Positions 36,007-47,954 of a stretch of DNA of 64,000 nucleotides are shown one piece after another; the first letter of the stretch is position 1, and every line of letters starts with the position of its first letter. The stretch comes from Astrocystis sublimbata. Lineage: Eukaryota > Ascomycota > Sordariomycetes > Xylariales > Xylariaceae. Both the position numbers and the translations under genes were made by a program. The stretch covers positions 124,001 through 188,000 of the forward strand of contig JAJNNY010000023.1 in the NCBI GenBank assembly GCA_022453515.1, in the 5' to 3' direction. The notes beneath the pieces are model-generated. The model was not told the DNA's origin and searched no databases. It worked only from the letters and a program-made list of their open reading frames with translations.

Positions 36007-36189
36007 TGGGCGGCAGGGAACGGGCACAAAGCCGTCGTTAAGCGGCTACTAGCTACTAAAAAAGTCGAGCCCGATACGAAAGATACGGACGGCCGGACGC
36101 CGCTATCGTGGGCGGCAGGGAACGGGCACAAAGCCGTCGTCGAGCTGCTGCTGGCCACCGAAAAAGTCGACCATGATAGTGTCGATATA
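35884..36189 (+). repeat. Three near-identical 102-bp ankyrin-coding units
   Basis: Units start at 35884, 35986 and 36088, each beginning with (G/T)ACGGC(C/T)GGAC(G/A)CCGCT and sharing GTGGGCGGCAGGGAACGGGC or nearly so. Unit 2 carries the stop and differs from unit 1 mostly by C-to-T and G-to-A changes. Confidence 0.85.
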
Positions 36190-36312
36190 AATGGACTCAC
36201 TGCGCTTCAGTATGCAACGTATAATCATCATCATGTGGTGGAGGTGCTGCTTCTTCACAATGGAGCTTCTGTTCCTGCAGACTTTTATGGACTTGAGCAA
36301 TTATTCTTGTAA
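36007..36312 (+). pseudogene. Downstream remainder of the NLR ankyrin domain
   Basis: The reading frame stays open after the TAG. It encodes the rest of unit 2, unit 3 (DGRTPLSWAAGNGHKAVVEL) and a terminal ankyrin (NGLTALQYATYNHHHVVEVLL) before TAA. It is therefore the former C-terminus of the same gene, translated only by readthrough or in alleles without the stop. Confidence 0.8.
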
Positions 36313-38715
36313 AGGCAAGGTTGCCGGCTTTTCTCCTATTCCACACTTTATAGCTCGTACGGGTGCATTGCTCTTCTCCGCCTGCTATATCGATATCCAA
36401 CCAGAAAGAGAGCATAACGGTAGGCAGCATAGGGTATACTAAATGCTTCCACCGCTATAATTGCCTGGGAGACACAAATCGCCAGTCAATAGTCTTATAT
36501 TTTTCCTACCTTTGCAAAAGAGGGTTGAAGGGGTGTCGCTGAATTTAAGTCAAAATGTCCCCTTGCCCAGGCTGTGAAACAACGCCATTGATTTTAAACA
36601 GATAGCAAGTAAAGCCTTACAGTCTAGAGGCAAGTACTTTGTTCTATAGACTATATTACACAGGTGCTAATAAAGAAATTTTTAGTAAGTTAAGGGTTTT
36701 TATATATGCAATCTAGATCAATGCCTTGTTTATGTCTTTGTTTATACTTTTAGAAACTCGAGCAAATACGCTGTGAGTTACGGGTGGCGTTATGGCTACT
36801 GATAGGTCAGGCCATGGCACCCGTAAGGTCTGGTGGCAGTGTGGAGCCCCATTCAATGGACCCACGTGACCTTATCGATGAGAAGCCCACCCACCCTGTA
36901 TTTACTGCAGCCTACCTGCCAGCCCTGCGGGCCCTTCCTTCTTCTGCAACTGTAGATTTTCGTACATAATATCACATATTGCTGGAGCCCTGTCTCTTCA
37001 TAGTGTGACGAGTGCAACACTGTGTTAGGATCAACTTTATGTTTGAAGCACTATTTAAACGGAACCGTTTTGCCCACCGTTTCATCCTGCATAAATCTTA
37101 TACAAATCATGTGCTCAGTCCAAAGCCTGAGTATGGGCTGAGCCGAGACTGAGCAAAAGCAGCAACCACGCTAAGCCCAAACCGTTTTGCTCTTGGCAAT
37201 GGGTAAAACCTAGAACCTGTAATTCGTCACCCTCAAACTACCTAGTGAGACACAAAGCTCTGCTTTTCCCCAGCCTACCTACGGCTAATCTATACAGAGA
37301 CTCGGTTCGTCCACTGCTGTGGTATAGTGGACAAACTGAGGCGTTGCTAGGACGCTAATGCTCATGTCGTGTATGGACCATATATCAAGACATAGGTAGT
37401 CCTAGACTCTGTTGTCTCGGTTGAGGACCACAATCATCCCGTAAAGGAAACGACAGAGGTTCAAGAGAGTAGGAATATACATCCCTACGATTTTCAAGTT
37501 CATGTTTCTAACCTTGTCCGTTTCTTGAGAACATAAGCGACAGCTCCAGCGCTCACATGGAGGATTTTGTTAACTAAGGAAGTGTACCATAGTTTGCATG
37601 TCATGGATTACCTAGACAGACATGAACGTACCCACCTGGGCACACAGAGAGAACGAGATCTCGCAAGCTAAGGCTGGTCACACATAGGTCACAACCAGTA
37701 AAAACCGATTGCATGTACATATGGAGTGGAAATGGCAGATTCGAACAAATGGATTGGAGTATCTTGATCAACGCTGAATATCGATTTTTGCCGACCTAAT
37801 TGGGAGCTTGGAACCAGATGGCAAAACGAGTCCTTGACTTGTTCTCGGTTTGATTACCAAATGTCCTCCCTCCTTTCGCCCATTGCATTTTCTGACCCAA
37901 GGTCAGGTGATAAGGCGCGTACTACATGGTGTATTCGTGCACTAGACTCTGGGGTGGGCTTTCCCGCCGTCTAGGGGTAGTTGAAGTGGGTAGGTAGATA
38001 GGTAGGTAAAAAAGCTTTGTGAGAAAGACGCTCCCTACGAGACTGACCACTGTCCCATGTGCCCTGGCTGTTGCTTCCCCCACTTCTCCCATCAGCACTC
38101 GGCCCTGAGCACCTTTGGCAACGCTCCGCGTCTGTCCTGCTTGCTGCGTATATGTGCGTAGTAATCTGAGAAGAATAAATTGCAGCCTTGGTAAGAAAGT
38201 ACAAGGGTATAGGGAATAAAGAATAGAAAACAAACACAGCAGGAGAAACTACACCAAAAGAAGATTAAAAAAAATGGGGTGACACTCTGCAATCGCCCGG
38301 GAATCTTCTGCGAGATTCAACGCTAGACTCTATATGAGCAATGCCATCGCTTGCCATCCGTCTCTCAAAGGTGTTGGACTTGGGGTGGGTCGTCTCCTGT
38401 ACCATCTCGGGGTCCTGCCAACAAATGCAAATATAATCGACAGCCTTTCCAGAAGTACATTTGGTATCTTTCCCCATTTTCACTGAAACGTGTCCTTCCC
38501 ACCCGGGACCCGTTTGGTATACACGGTCTGCTGCCTCTCGCGTGGAGATGGGAATTCTGGAGTGGGTTATCCGTCCGCCCTCTTTTATATAGTATTAAAC
38601 AGTACATCTACACCAAGTTTCAATGGGTCAAAGCCGAGAACGCCTTCCGCTATGATAACAAGTGTTTGTGATGTGTTTGTGTGGGAATGTGCAAGAAAAG
38701 GTCGTAAGCTATGGC
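36313..38715. other. Intergenic, right border of the accessory island
   Basis: 2.4 kb of AT-rich DNA without a supportable gene; short frames (36784-36969 and several at 37922-38670) have no family resemblance. The right end is the 3' flank of the PSR gene. No TACCTAGGTA palindrome cluster is present here. Confidence 0.4.
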
Positions 38716-40332
38716 TCAAAGAGTGACATCGAGGACCAGGCTGACGTCCTGTACATTGGACCCAGCCAAGTCCTCGAGAACGGGTATTAGGTCTAACAGT
38801 TCGTTATCGTGTGCGTCCGAGAACCAACTGCTAATCGGGACGGCGTGTTGAGGATGGAAGATGTATGACGTAGGTGAGTTATCGATGATGATGGTGTCCT
38901 TGAGATCACGCCCGATCTGTGATAGATCCTTGACATAGTTGCCCTGGTGATTGTAGCAGCTCTCGCGGAACAGCCTGTGGTGGACAACTTTATGAATATC
39001 TAGTTGGTCTAGTAGTGGGTCGCCGTACTGGGTCATTCTTCGTCAGACAATCTTAAGACTCGAGAAATGGCAGGTGGTTCACATACCTTGGACACCGACG
39101 CCGTAAACACAACAACTTCATAGAGCTCACCAACTCGCTTCATAAATTGATCTACTCCGGGCCGTTTGATTACGTAGACATTGTGGTAGTTTCCTTCAAT
39201 TTCAACTGGTATTGTGAAATCTGCTTGGTGTAGTATCTGGGAACTATTAGTCTTTACATAAGACCTCGTGTGGGGATATATGACTTACTTTAAAGGAACT
39301 GTGGACCAGGGTCTCATCAAGATCTAAGACAAGGCATTTCCGGCCCTTGAACCGTGACTCGATGGGGGGGAGCAGATACTTTTGTTGTGATACCTGTTCA
39401 ATAGCCACGGCCTTCTCATCTTCGCCTGATATCGATTCCGAGTCTTCTATCGGCGGGGGAGGAACTGAAGCGTTCGCGGAACCGCCCTCGGTTTCGGTTG
39501 CGACGTTGGGAAACCTCAGTGGTGGTGCTTCGGAGTCGGCATCGGGCATTTCCGTGTCCCCGGTTTCCCTATCTTCGTCCTTGATATTTACGCCCTCCTC
39601 TTTCGACTTGGCAGCATCATTGCTGTCCGGTGGCGGAGGGTTGGCCTTGTTGCTTGAGCCAGCCGCACTAAGGCTAGATTGGGCGGGCGCGGTCTCGGTT
39701 TTGTGCTCACCAACAGCAGGCTGTTCTTCACCAGTCTGTTGCGAGGCAGGGTCTCCAGATTTAGCACTCTCTTGAGCTGAGGTCCCAATCAGGATCGGAG
39801 CGTCCTTATCCTTCTCCTTCTCATTGGCCTGTGATTTACTATTGCCTTGTTCCGATGGTGTTCCAGTTCTCCTACTGGATGTCAACGGCCGCTGTGGTAC
39901 TCTTTCTAATTTGTGAGGAGCGGGCTCCTCCCCGCCGTTGGCGTTATCAGGCACAACGCAACAACCGAGAAGAGCAAGGAGACCACCCTTCTTCCGCCTT
40001 GGAGCACCAGCTGGGGAGTTGGGCTGCGACGGACCCGACGTGTTCGTGGGATTCGTAGCAGCGGCTGAGCGGTTGGTAGACGCGCTGCCGTTTCGACGTC
40101 GGCCCAGCATGCTGTTCCTGGATTCTCTGGAGTGCCTGCTGGTACTGTGTCGGGATCCGCTCGCAGGAGTACCGGTGAGCCCCGTGGCGGTGGGCAACGA
40201 CTCTAACTTGCGGGACGATGTGTTCGAATGGCCTTCACTATGTAAGCTGGAACTGTTCTCGGGCTGCAGCATAGCCTTGTCGCGAGAGGCTGGCTGCTTT
40301 GTCTGGCTGCTCTGCTGAGCTCCACGGGACAT
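38716..40332 (-). CDS. PSR1: PSR1/2-type NIF (HAD) phosphatase
   Basis: Exons 39289-40332, 39087-39236 and 38716-39027 give 501 aa. The C-terminal third is an NLI-interacting-factor phosphatase domain. The nucleophile motif is [16 protein letters not shown] (near 332-348, with the two Asp of DxDxT), followed by [19 protein letters not shown] and [16 protein letters not shown], continuing to [18 protein letters not shown]. The first 330 residues are disordered and Ser/Pro-rich. A hydrophobic [12 protein letters not shown] patch with Cys124-Cys125 could be palmitoylated, in keeping with the plasma-membrane location of yeast Psr1/Psr2, where the pair acts with Whi2 in stress and sodium responses. 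The start at 40332 is the first ATG of the long frame. It is divergent from the ABC transporter 3.5 kb away. Confidence 0.9.
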
Positions 40333-43300
40333 TCCCTGCGGAGCAGGAGATGCGAGTTCTCTGAGAGCAAGAAGCTTTCGTGCTAGATGCAGTGAGTTAG
40401 TTGACGAGACTATGTCGCGTTACGGATCCAAGACATGGGCATAGAATGTAAGCAGGCTTGCCGACACCTCAGGTGGGTAGTCATGGCAGTACTGTGTCAA
40501 TATCAAGAATTGGCGGAGGAAGTGATGGATGGAGCTGCACTGCGCTCACGATGCCTCGGTGGTAGCTGGATATCATGTCGAACACTGGCTTCTTCAATAA
40601 TCGATATGCCCCAGGCCCACTGAAGCATTCCCGTCGCACGCTAGGGTGACAACAGCGACAACAGCGTGGCAGACAATCAGGACTTCCTTCCTGCCCTCAC
40701 GACATGCACCGAAATCAAGGGCCGACGAGGGAGTCGACGGATGTAGCATGCAGATATGTTCTTACGCACCTTGGGTACCCAACCGCCCAGCAATGTGGTC
40801 AATGGCCGTATGGGCGCGTGGGTGTGGTCGACCGAGAGAGAGATGCGTAAGGCCCCGGTGATGCGACAAAGACTCTGACGGTCGGAGTAGGAGGTGACGA
40901 ATGAATATAGACGCGAAAGGAGGTCTTTGCCTGGTGCGAAAGGCTGGGGGACGGGATGGGGAAGGAGGCTCGAGCAGGTCAGGGAAAAGGCGGCCGCTGG
41001 GCTGGCAGGCCGCTAGCGCATCTGGCTCGTCTGTACTCGTACACTGGCAGACTGGGTACCTAGTCGAGGCGGGCGAGGATGTCTGGCTGCCCACTAGCGC
41101 ACCTAATCTGCGAGTCTGCAATCTGCCAACCTCGGGGTGTGATTGGGAATCCCTTAGGTACTTGAGGTAGCGCATTGCCCACTGGCGCGGTGCAGGTTGG
41201 GGACCTCAGCGTACCTACCTAGGTAGGTGGCACAGTCTGGGTCCAAGAGATGGCCTTGCACAGGCCTGCAGTAGGTAGGTACCCTTGATTGCCGATGTAC
41301 TTGTAGGTAGGTGCAAGGTTAGGGGTTCTACACTAGTTCCCCATGAGGTTAGAAACACTCACAGACCATGCCGCTTCGAGGGGTCAGCATGCGACGCCAG
41401 GCACACGCCAGGTACAAGCCCAGGCCCGGCTCCGAGAGGCTACATAGGCCTGCCGTCGAGCTGTTAGCAGCAGCACCCAGACCGCACCAAGGTCATATCG
41501 TCGGCCATCGGATCTCAGGTCTCCCCTTTTCATTACCTAGGAGGCCGTATCCACAATTTAGAGCTCTTGCAATCTCCAGCCATCACTCTCATCTCAACCA
41601 CCCCAGCAGCTATATTCTACCTATATCCCATATCCCTCGGGTGTTAAGCTGGATCTCTCTCTGAACATTCGCCCACTTATATTGCTCTTGCTGCAAGGAC
41701 CAGTCACCAGTCTGCCAGTCGCCATCGCCCTGCGGTGCTCGCGTGCCTACCTCGCCTACTGTTCCACTGTCGACGAGGTGGCTGAATTGATGATATACAA
41801 GCGGACAACTGGCAAGGCTACCTAGCAGAGCAATAGCTCAATCACCATCCGTAGACTTCCCCTCGACCTTCACCGTCTCCTGTCAGTCAGACAGTACATA
41901 AGCTATGTTTTTACAGGTACGGTGCTGGGCAGGATCTGCCGGCAGTTCATACTGTGCAAAGCTCATTAAACGCTTCCTGTCCGCAGGTGTGAAGAAGGTA
42001 GGTACTCCAAACAATAGACAAGAAAGAGTCTCCACATACCTACCTCTAGGTAGGTTCCGAGGTATATAGTATTTGACAAGTTCTCGACATTGCTACCTGT
42101 ATCTAGGTTAGTAGGATCGATACAGCCGAACATCATTTCGTTTGATGAGCACTTGGGACTTGCGAAGATGACAACTAGGGTTCTTGAAACATGGTTGTCA
42201 TTTGTTCCACAGCGCGAACTGGCTCCCTGCCTGCTCGCCTGCCTCGAAAACGTGCGAGAGCTTCGGCACAGGGAGGGAGATGATGTTGTGCATATCATAT
42301 TGTAACCATCCTACGCCAGCCCAACCTACCTGGATAGCGTACTACGCATATGTAGCAGCAGCAGCCACCAACTGCATATGACTGATCGTTACTACGGATC
42401 TCGAGCTGAACGGCACAGGAACAAGCCAGGAATACAGCCCCTGTCCGGATCCACTGCAGCGCACTTCCCAAGCGGACGAGTAAGAGACACACAATGAGGC
42501 TCTTCTATACTATTGGTTCGGGATCCCAGGGTAGGCGCTTAGCCGTGAGGAACGGTGACGGCGGGCTGTGGGGCTGCCGCCGATGCGAGTGCAGCACGGC
42601 GCGCTTGGACGGAGCCTGGACTAGAACCAGCACTAGTGCATTTAAGTACTTACTGTACATAGGTACATGCATACAGAAGCCAGTTCCAGTCACCTCTGAA
42701 CTCACCTACTACCTGCAGGCGTACCTACTAGGCACCTCCACCTGTACACTACCTTAGATATGCACGCCTATGTATACAGCCCTTCAAGGTTTATTTACAC
42801 ACTGGAGCAGCTTAGGACACAGCCTAGAGCTCTTTATCTTCATATAAGGTACTAGTATATAGTTACATCAAGCAACAGCTTCTATAGAGTGGAGGAGTGT
42901 TTCGAAAATATGAGATCGTGCAGAGATTTTTGCTTGCTGCTTTGCTATCGGTAGGTAAAGCCAGGTGGAATTACTGCACCTCGATGGAACATGGTGGCCT
43001 ACTTACGAGGTACCTACCTAGGTAGGTAGGTTGTAGGGCCTGGGCACTAAGTTCATTGGAGAAATCAGTCTGTTTTTTTGTGAGTAAACTGGGGGGCTAG
43101 GTACTGATGTGCTATTTTTGTTGTGTAAAATGATGTTATTCCCCTCGCATATTGATTTTCGTTCACAACACTTGGCCGGATTTCCAACTGTCTATCCAAG
43201 GTAGTGGTGGTTTGGAAGCGGTTGCTGGAGAAGTCATAGCAACTTGGAAAAGACTGAATGCAGAACCACCTGGGCAGCGCCTGAACTATCGGCACCCTGC

Positions 43301-43836
43301 ACGGAGCAGCGTGTCCTACGCGGTACACCTGCGCATACCACCTCCAGGCTCTTAGGTAGGCTCAGTAGGTACGTAGGTACCTTGGAATGCAAAGAAGCCT
43401 TTTCCGCTTTCCGTCTGTTCTCTTGGCCCAACTTCTGGCCCGGATGTGCGCTAAAACGGTCTGGGGCGCATGTCTGGGGAAGAACCTTAAGCACATGCAA
43501 ATCCGAAAGGGGTGTGGATAGGAAGAGAGCTGAGCCACAGCACGGTGCCGCATCCGAAGTTTGGGGTGATTGTGGCTGAAGCTACCCTCTATTCATGGGA
43601 TGTACCGAGGTGTTTGATCACATGGTAAGATGGCCGCTACTACCCAATGATGTATCTACATTCTCGAACCATTTCCTCTCCATACTTGCTCCCACATTCT
43701 CAACAAAACAAGCCGACCGCGCAAGTCCTCAGTCATTCATTCAATGCTGCAATAATTATGCCAGACCTCGCGTTGCCGATGGCCACGTTGCGTCTCCTTC
43801 CGGAACTCTGCTGATTGACGTCACGCGCCAGACAGT
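40333..43836. other. Large divergent intergenic region
   Basis: 3.5 kb between two leftward/rightward genes. No coding potential I can support. Palindromic GTACCTACCTAGGTAGGT copies occur at 41211-41230, 41270-41283, 42051-42062 and 43009-43033. Long 5' untranslated regions are likely on both sides. Confidence 0.45.
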
Positions 43837-46434
43837 ATGGCCGTGCAGTCTACCCTTCGCCATTCGGCGTCTGAAGACATCCTCCTGGCTTTCGTAAACA
43901 AGTACAAAAGCCTCGTAAAGGACCGTTTCCGGAAGACGTCAAGCCGAACGAGACTCATCGCTACGCTGGCCCTAGCATTGTCTATCATTTTCGGCGCCGA
44001 AGGCAGTCGCAGGTGGTGGAACTCGAGAAAGCAAGAAAAGGAACAAGGCCGCAAGCTCGTACGCACCAACTCCTGGCTATTGGGGAAAGATGGCTCACGC
44101 ACGATATATGTTCCTTATAAGGAGGGCACCTCCAAGGTCGTCATTCACCGGACCAAACCGTTGACGTTCGAGGCTCATCGGCGCCTCTTCCTCAACCCGC
44201 CCAAGGTTTCCGGGCTTGGTGACGGAACCGTCCCGTCAGCACAAACGAAACCCGGCTTGAACCTCGCGTTCCTCCATCAGTTCCTGAGTCTGATGAGCAT
44301 CATGATACCCCGGTGGACGAGCAAAGAGGCCGGCCTGCTAGTCAGTCATGGCGTTTTCCTAATGCTACGAACGTACCTCTCGCTTGTAGTGGCGCGCTTA
44401 GATGGTGAGCTTGTTCGCGACTTGGTTGCAGGTAATGGACGACTATTTCTCTGGGGAATTGCCAAGGTAAGCTTGCATCTTATCCCCTTAAAATCTATTA
44501 AGCGTCGTTTACTAAATATTATACCCAGTGGTGTGGGCTTGGTGGGTTCGCCGCTTATACCAACTCAATGATCAAATTTCTCGAATCAAAAGTGTCAATC
44601 GCGTTCCGCACCCGACTGACACGGTATATCCACGACTTGTACCTCAATGAAAACTTGAACTATTATAAGCTATCCAACTTGGACGGAGGGGTCGGTCAAG
44701 GTGCTGACCAGTTCATTACCCAAGATCTCACTCTGTTTTGTGCTTCCGCCGCCAACTTGTATTCGTCACTTGGAAAACCGTTCGTGGACCTCTGTGTCTT
44801 CAATTACCAGTTGTATCGGTCATTGGGTCCCTTGGCCTTGACTGGGTTATTGAGCAACTACTTTCTCACAGCAAGTATTCTCAGGAGAATGTCCCCGCCC
44901 TTTGGTAAATTGAAGGCGGTTGAAGGTCGTAAGGAAGGCGACTTTCGAGGCTTGCATGCTCGTTTGATAGCCAATGCCGAGGAGGTTGCATTCTACGGAG
45001 GAGCTGAAATGGAGAAGGGATTCCTGAATAAGGAGTTCCGGTCACTGAAGAATTGGATGGAGGGCATATATATGCTCAAGATTCGCTATAATATCCTAGA
45101 GGATTTCATTCTCAAGTACAGCTGGAGTGCATACGGGTACCTCTTGTCGTCGCTTCCAGTCTTTCTCCCAGCCTGGGGCGGACTAGGAGGAGCAATGGAG
45201 ATGCTTGACAATGCCGAGAAAGGTGGCCGCGAGCGCAATCGTATGAAGGATTTCATCACAAACAAACGCTTGATGCTTTCCCTGGCGGATGCGGGGGGTC
45301 GAATGATGTATTCCATTAAAGATCTGGCCGAGTTGGCTGGATACACGAGTCGTGTGTACACCCTCATCTCTACTCTTCACCGAGCGCATGCCGACGCCTA
45401 CTTTCCCCGCGCTAGTGGCAACGAACTTTATTCGCTATCCGATGTGCAAGGGACCATCCAGAAAGGATTTGATGGCGTTCGGTTGGAGCACGTCCCCATC
45501 GTCGCCCCAGGTCTTTGGCCTCAAGGCGGGGATGAACTGCTCGAGTCACTTTCGCTAGTAGTTCGCCGAGGTGAACATTTACTGATCTCAGGCCCGAATG
45601 GTATTGGCAAGAGTGCTATTGCAAGAGTCCTGGCGGGCCTCTGGCCGGTGTATCGGGGACTGATCAGTCGACCGAAATCAATCGGCGAGGACGGAATCAT
45701 GTTCCTGCCCCAGCGGCCGTATCTGAGTATCGGTACTCTGCGAGATCAAGTCATCTATCCCGATGGAGAGCTCGATATGCGGCTCAAGCGCAAGAGTGAA
45801 GATGATTTGCGGCGGGTGCTTGATGCGGCTAAGCTTGGATACTTACCTGACCGTGAAGGCGGATGGGATACACGGAAAGAGTGGAAAGACGTACTGAGTG
45901 GCGGCGAAAAGCAGAGAGTTGGCATCGCACGACTACTCTACCACGAGCCCCAATATGCCATAATTGATGAAGGCACAAGTGCAGTATCCAGTGATGTCGA
46001 AGGGCTTTTATACGAAACCTGCAAAGACCGGGGAATAAGTAAGTGTCATTTCGAGGTTCCCTTGATTTCTGGAACTAAACATTGTCGCAGCTTTGATCAC
46101 TATCTCGACCCGAGCATCTCTGAAGAAATACCACACCTTCAACCTTGCCCTTGGCCAGGGCGATAATGGCGACGAATGGGAATTTGAGCGTATCGGCACT
46201 GAGCGGGAGAAGATGCAAGTCGAGCGAGAGCTACAGGATCTTCGCGAACGGCTATCGCAGGTTGAGGAATGGAAGCAACGTCATGACGAGATAGAAGCAG
46301 AGCTCGCTCAGGTCTGGACTGAGAAGAACGACGCCCCGTTAGATCCGCCTGCCTACATTGAAGGCTCCGTGCAAGATAAAGATGCTGCGCAGGTGGAAAC
46401 AGAGCATCTTGAGGACCCCTACAATAATGACTAG
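43837..46434 (+). CDS. Peroxisomal fatty-acyl ABC half transporter (subfamily D, ALD/PXA type)
   Basis: Exons 43837-44466, 44529-46038 and 46091-46434 give 827 aa. The N-terminus has a basic segment and a hydrophobic helix (RLIATLALALSIIFGAEG), then the membrane domain of the ABCD family with the EAA-like NAEEVAFYGGAEMEKG near residue 358. The nucleotide-binding domain has Walker A GPNGIGKS near 566, signature LSGGEKQR near 666 and Walker B YAIIDEGTSAVSSDVE just after. ABCD proteins dimerise to import long-chain acyl-CoA into peroxisomes for beta-oxidation; the yeast pair is Pxa1/Pxa2. I cannot say which of the two this is. The C-terminal ~90 residues form a Glu-rich coiled coil (EREKMQVERELQDLRERL), as in fungal members. 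In Walker B, Glu follows Asp as expected for an active ATPase. Confidence 0.9.
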
Positions 46435-47954
46435 TAATAAGATCCTTTTTGCAATGAACTAAAGTTGGAGAAGCATGGCCCCTTGTATACTCAACCGGAG
46501 GAATATATACACTCAACAATATTCCTTACCAATGCGCCATGCATACATATGTACACGGATATTTGTTCGTGTTCTTTTGGCGGTCTCGTCTAGTAAGGGC
46601 AATTTAGCATCAAAGATCTTGAGGTTAAAGATGAGCATATCCTATTTTCTACCGTAGTAGATAAACATGCGCGAAGGTTTCCCGCTTAATGCCTCATGAG
46701 AATAGCAACCGACGATGTTGAGTCTCGTGAGGATGGGTTCTGTCTGTATCATGGCCAGGCGCATATGCATCATGGTTAGAGCGTAACATGCATTATCGCC
46801 AGCCAATCACATTCCTTCCTAATCTTCGATTCTCAGTGGCCGAGGCCAAGGAACATAGGAGATTTGAGATTCCAGTTCTAGATCTCTGACGATGTAACCT
46901 TAACGGGGCATCTGTAATTGCAACTCAAACCGTTACACACACAGCTGGGTACAAAGGAGCAACATGTATTGATAATTTGGCAATTGTGAGTTATTGCGAT
47001 ACGCCATTGGGACGATCTATAGAAAGAATAATTGAGACTAGAAAGCGCACAGCAAGTAAGTCTTACTCCGAAAGCAGCCACTGCTAGTAAATTGAGGAAA
47101 GCTGGTAAGTGGGACGATACTGAGGCGTTGCTGTGGTAGATTAAGTGGTCTTCAAAAGCAACCACATATCCTTATCGCGGCGTGCTCATGCATGCAGAAT
47201 AGTCAACGCATGGGGGCTTTGCGAACGTGCATTGCCAAAGTCCTTTGTTATCTTATCTTTAATGCAGTCTAGCGATAATTACGCATTTTGGCATCAACGT
47301 AAATGAGTGACCCTGGCGGCGATCTCTTCGAGTTTACGATAGTCTATTACACGATATCATCTCAACCTACGACACGGACAATCGAAAATCAAGTTCATTG
47401 CCAGCTCTCTGAGAAGAGCCCTACTTGCTCGCTTGGTTGGTCTTTGTCCCGCCCGCATGGGTGATAAGCTACGACTTCAGGCACCAATGAGAATGAGGGA
47501 TGATGGAGCACCAACCGTCGTTTTGACGCTCATCACTTTCCCTGTTCAGGCGGTCTGTACGATTCAAGACGCCCGTGAGATAAGAGAATTAGCTATCCTG
47601 AGACTTTATGTGAAGCCAGCCAATGGATTGGCGATGTGTCGGTAGTAGTGGCTGACTGCAAGGGGCTGTGGTTTTTGTGCTCAATATACCCTGCAAAAGT
47701 CCTAATCTTACCCTGCCGTTGTTAAACAACGACTCAACTTTCAAGATGTAATTGCAAATCTGTTGTCTGTCCATATTTCCTCATAAGCTATTTCCATAGC
47801 TCCCTATCGGCGCTTGATTCCAACTCTATAGCCGGGCTTCGTTTTGCATAGTACTTATCTTACGTACTTCTCAACCAGAGTGGATGAGAGACACACATCG
47901 TCTGTCATATTCTCGCTTACTATCATTGACGCAAGACGATAATATCTACTAGCA
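46435..47954. other. Intergenic region between ABC transporter and permease
   Basis: 1.5 kb tandem intergenic region with 3' flank of the transporter and promoter of the permease. No gene, repeat or palindrome cluster of note was seen. Confidence 0.45.
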
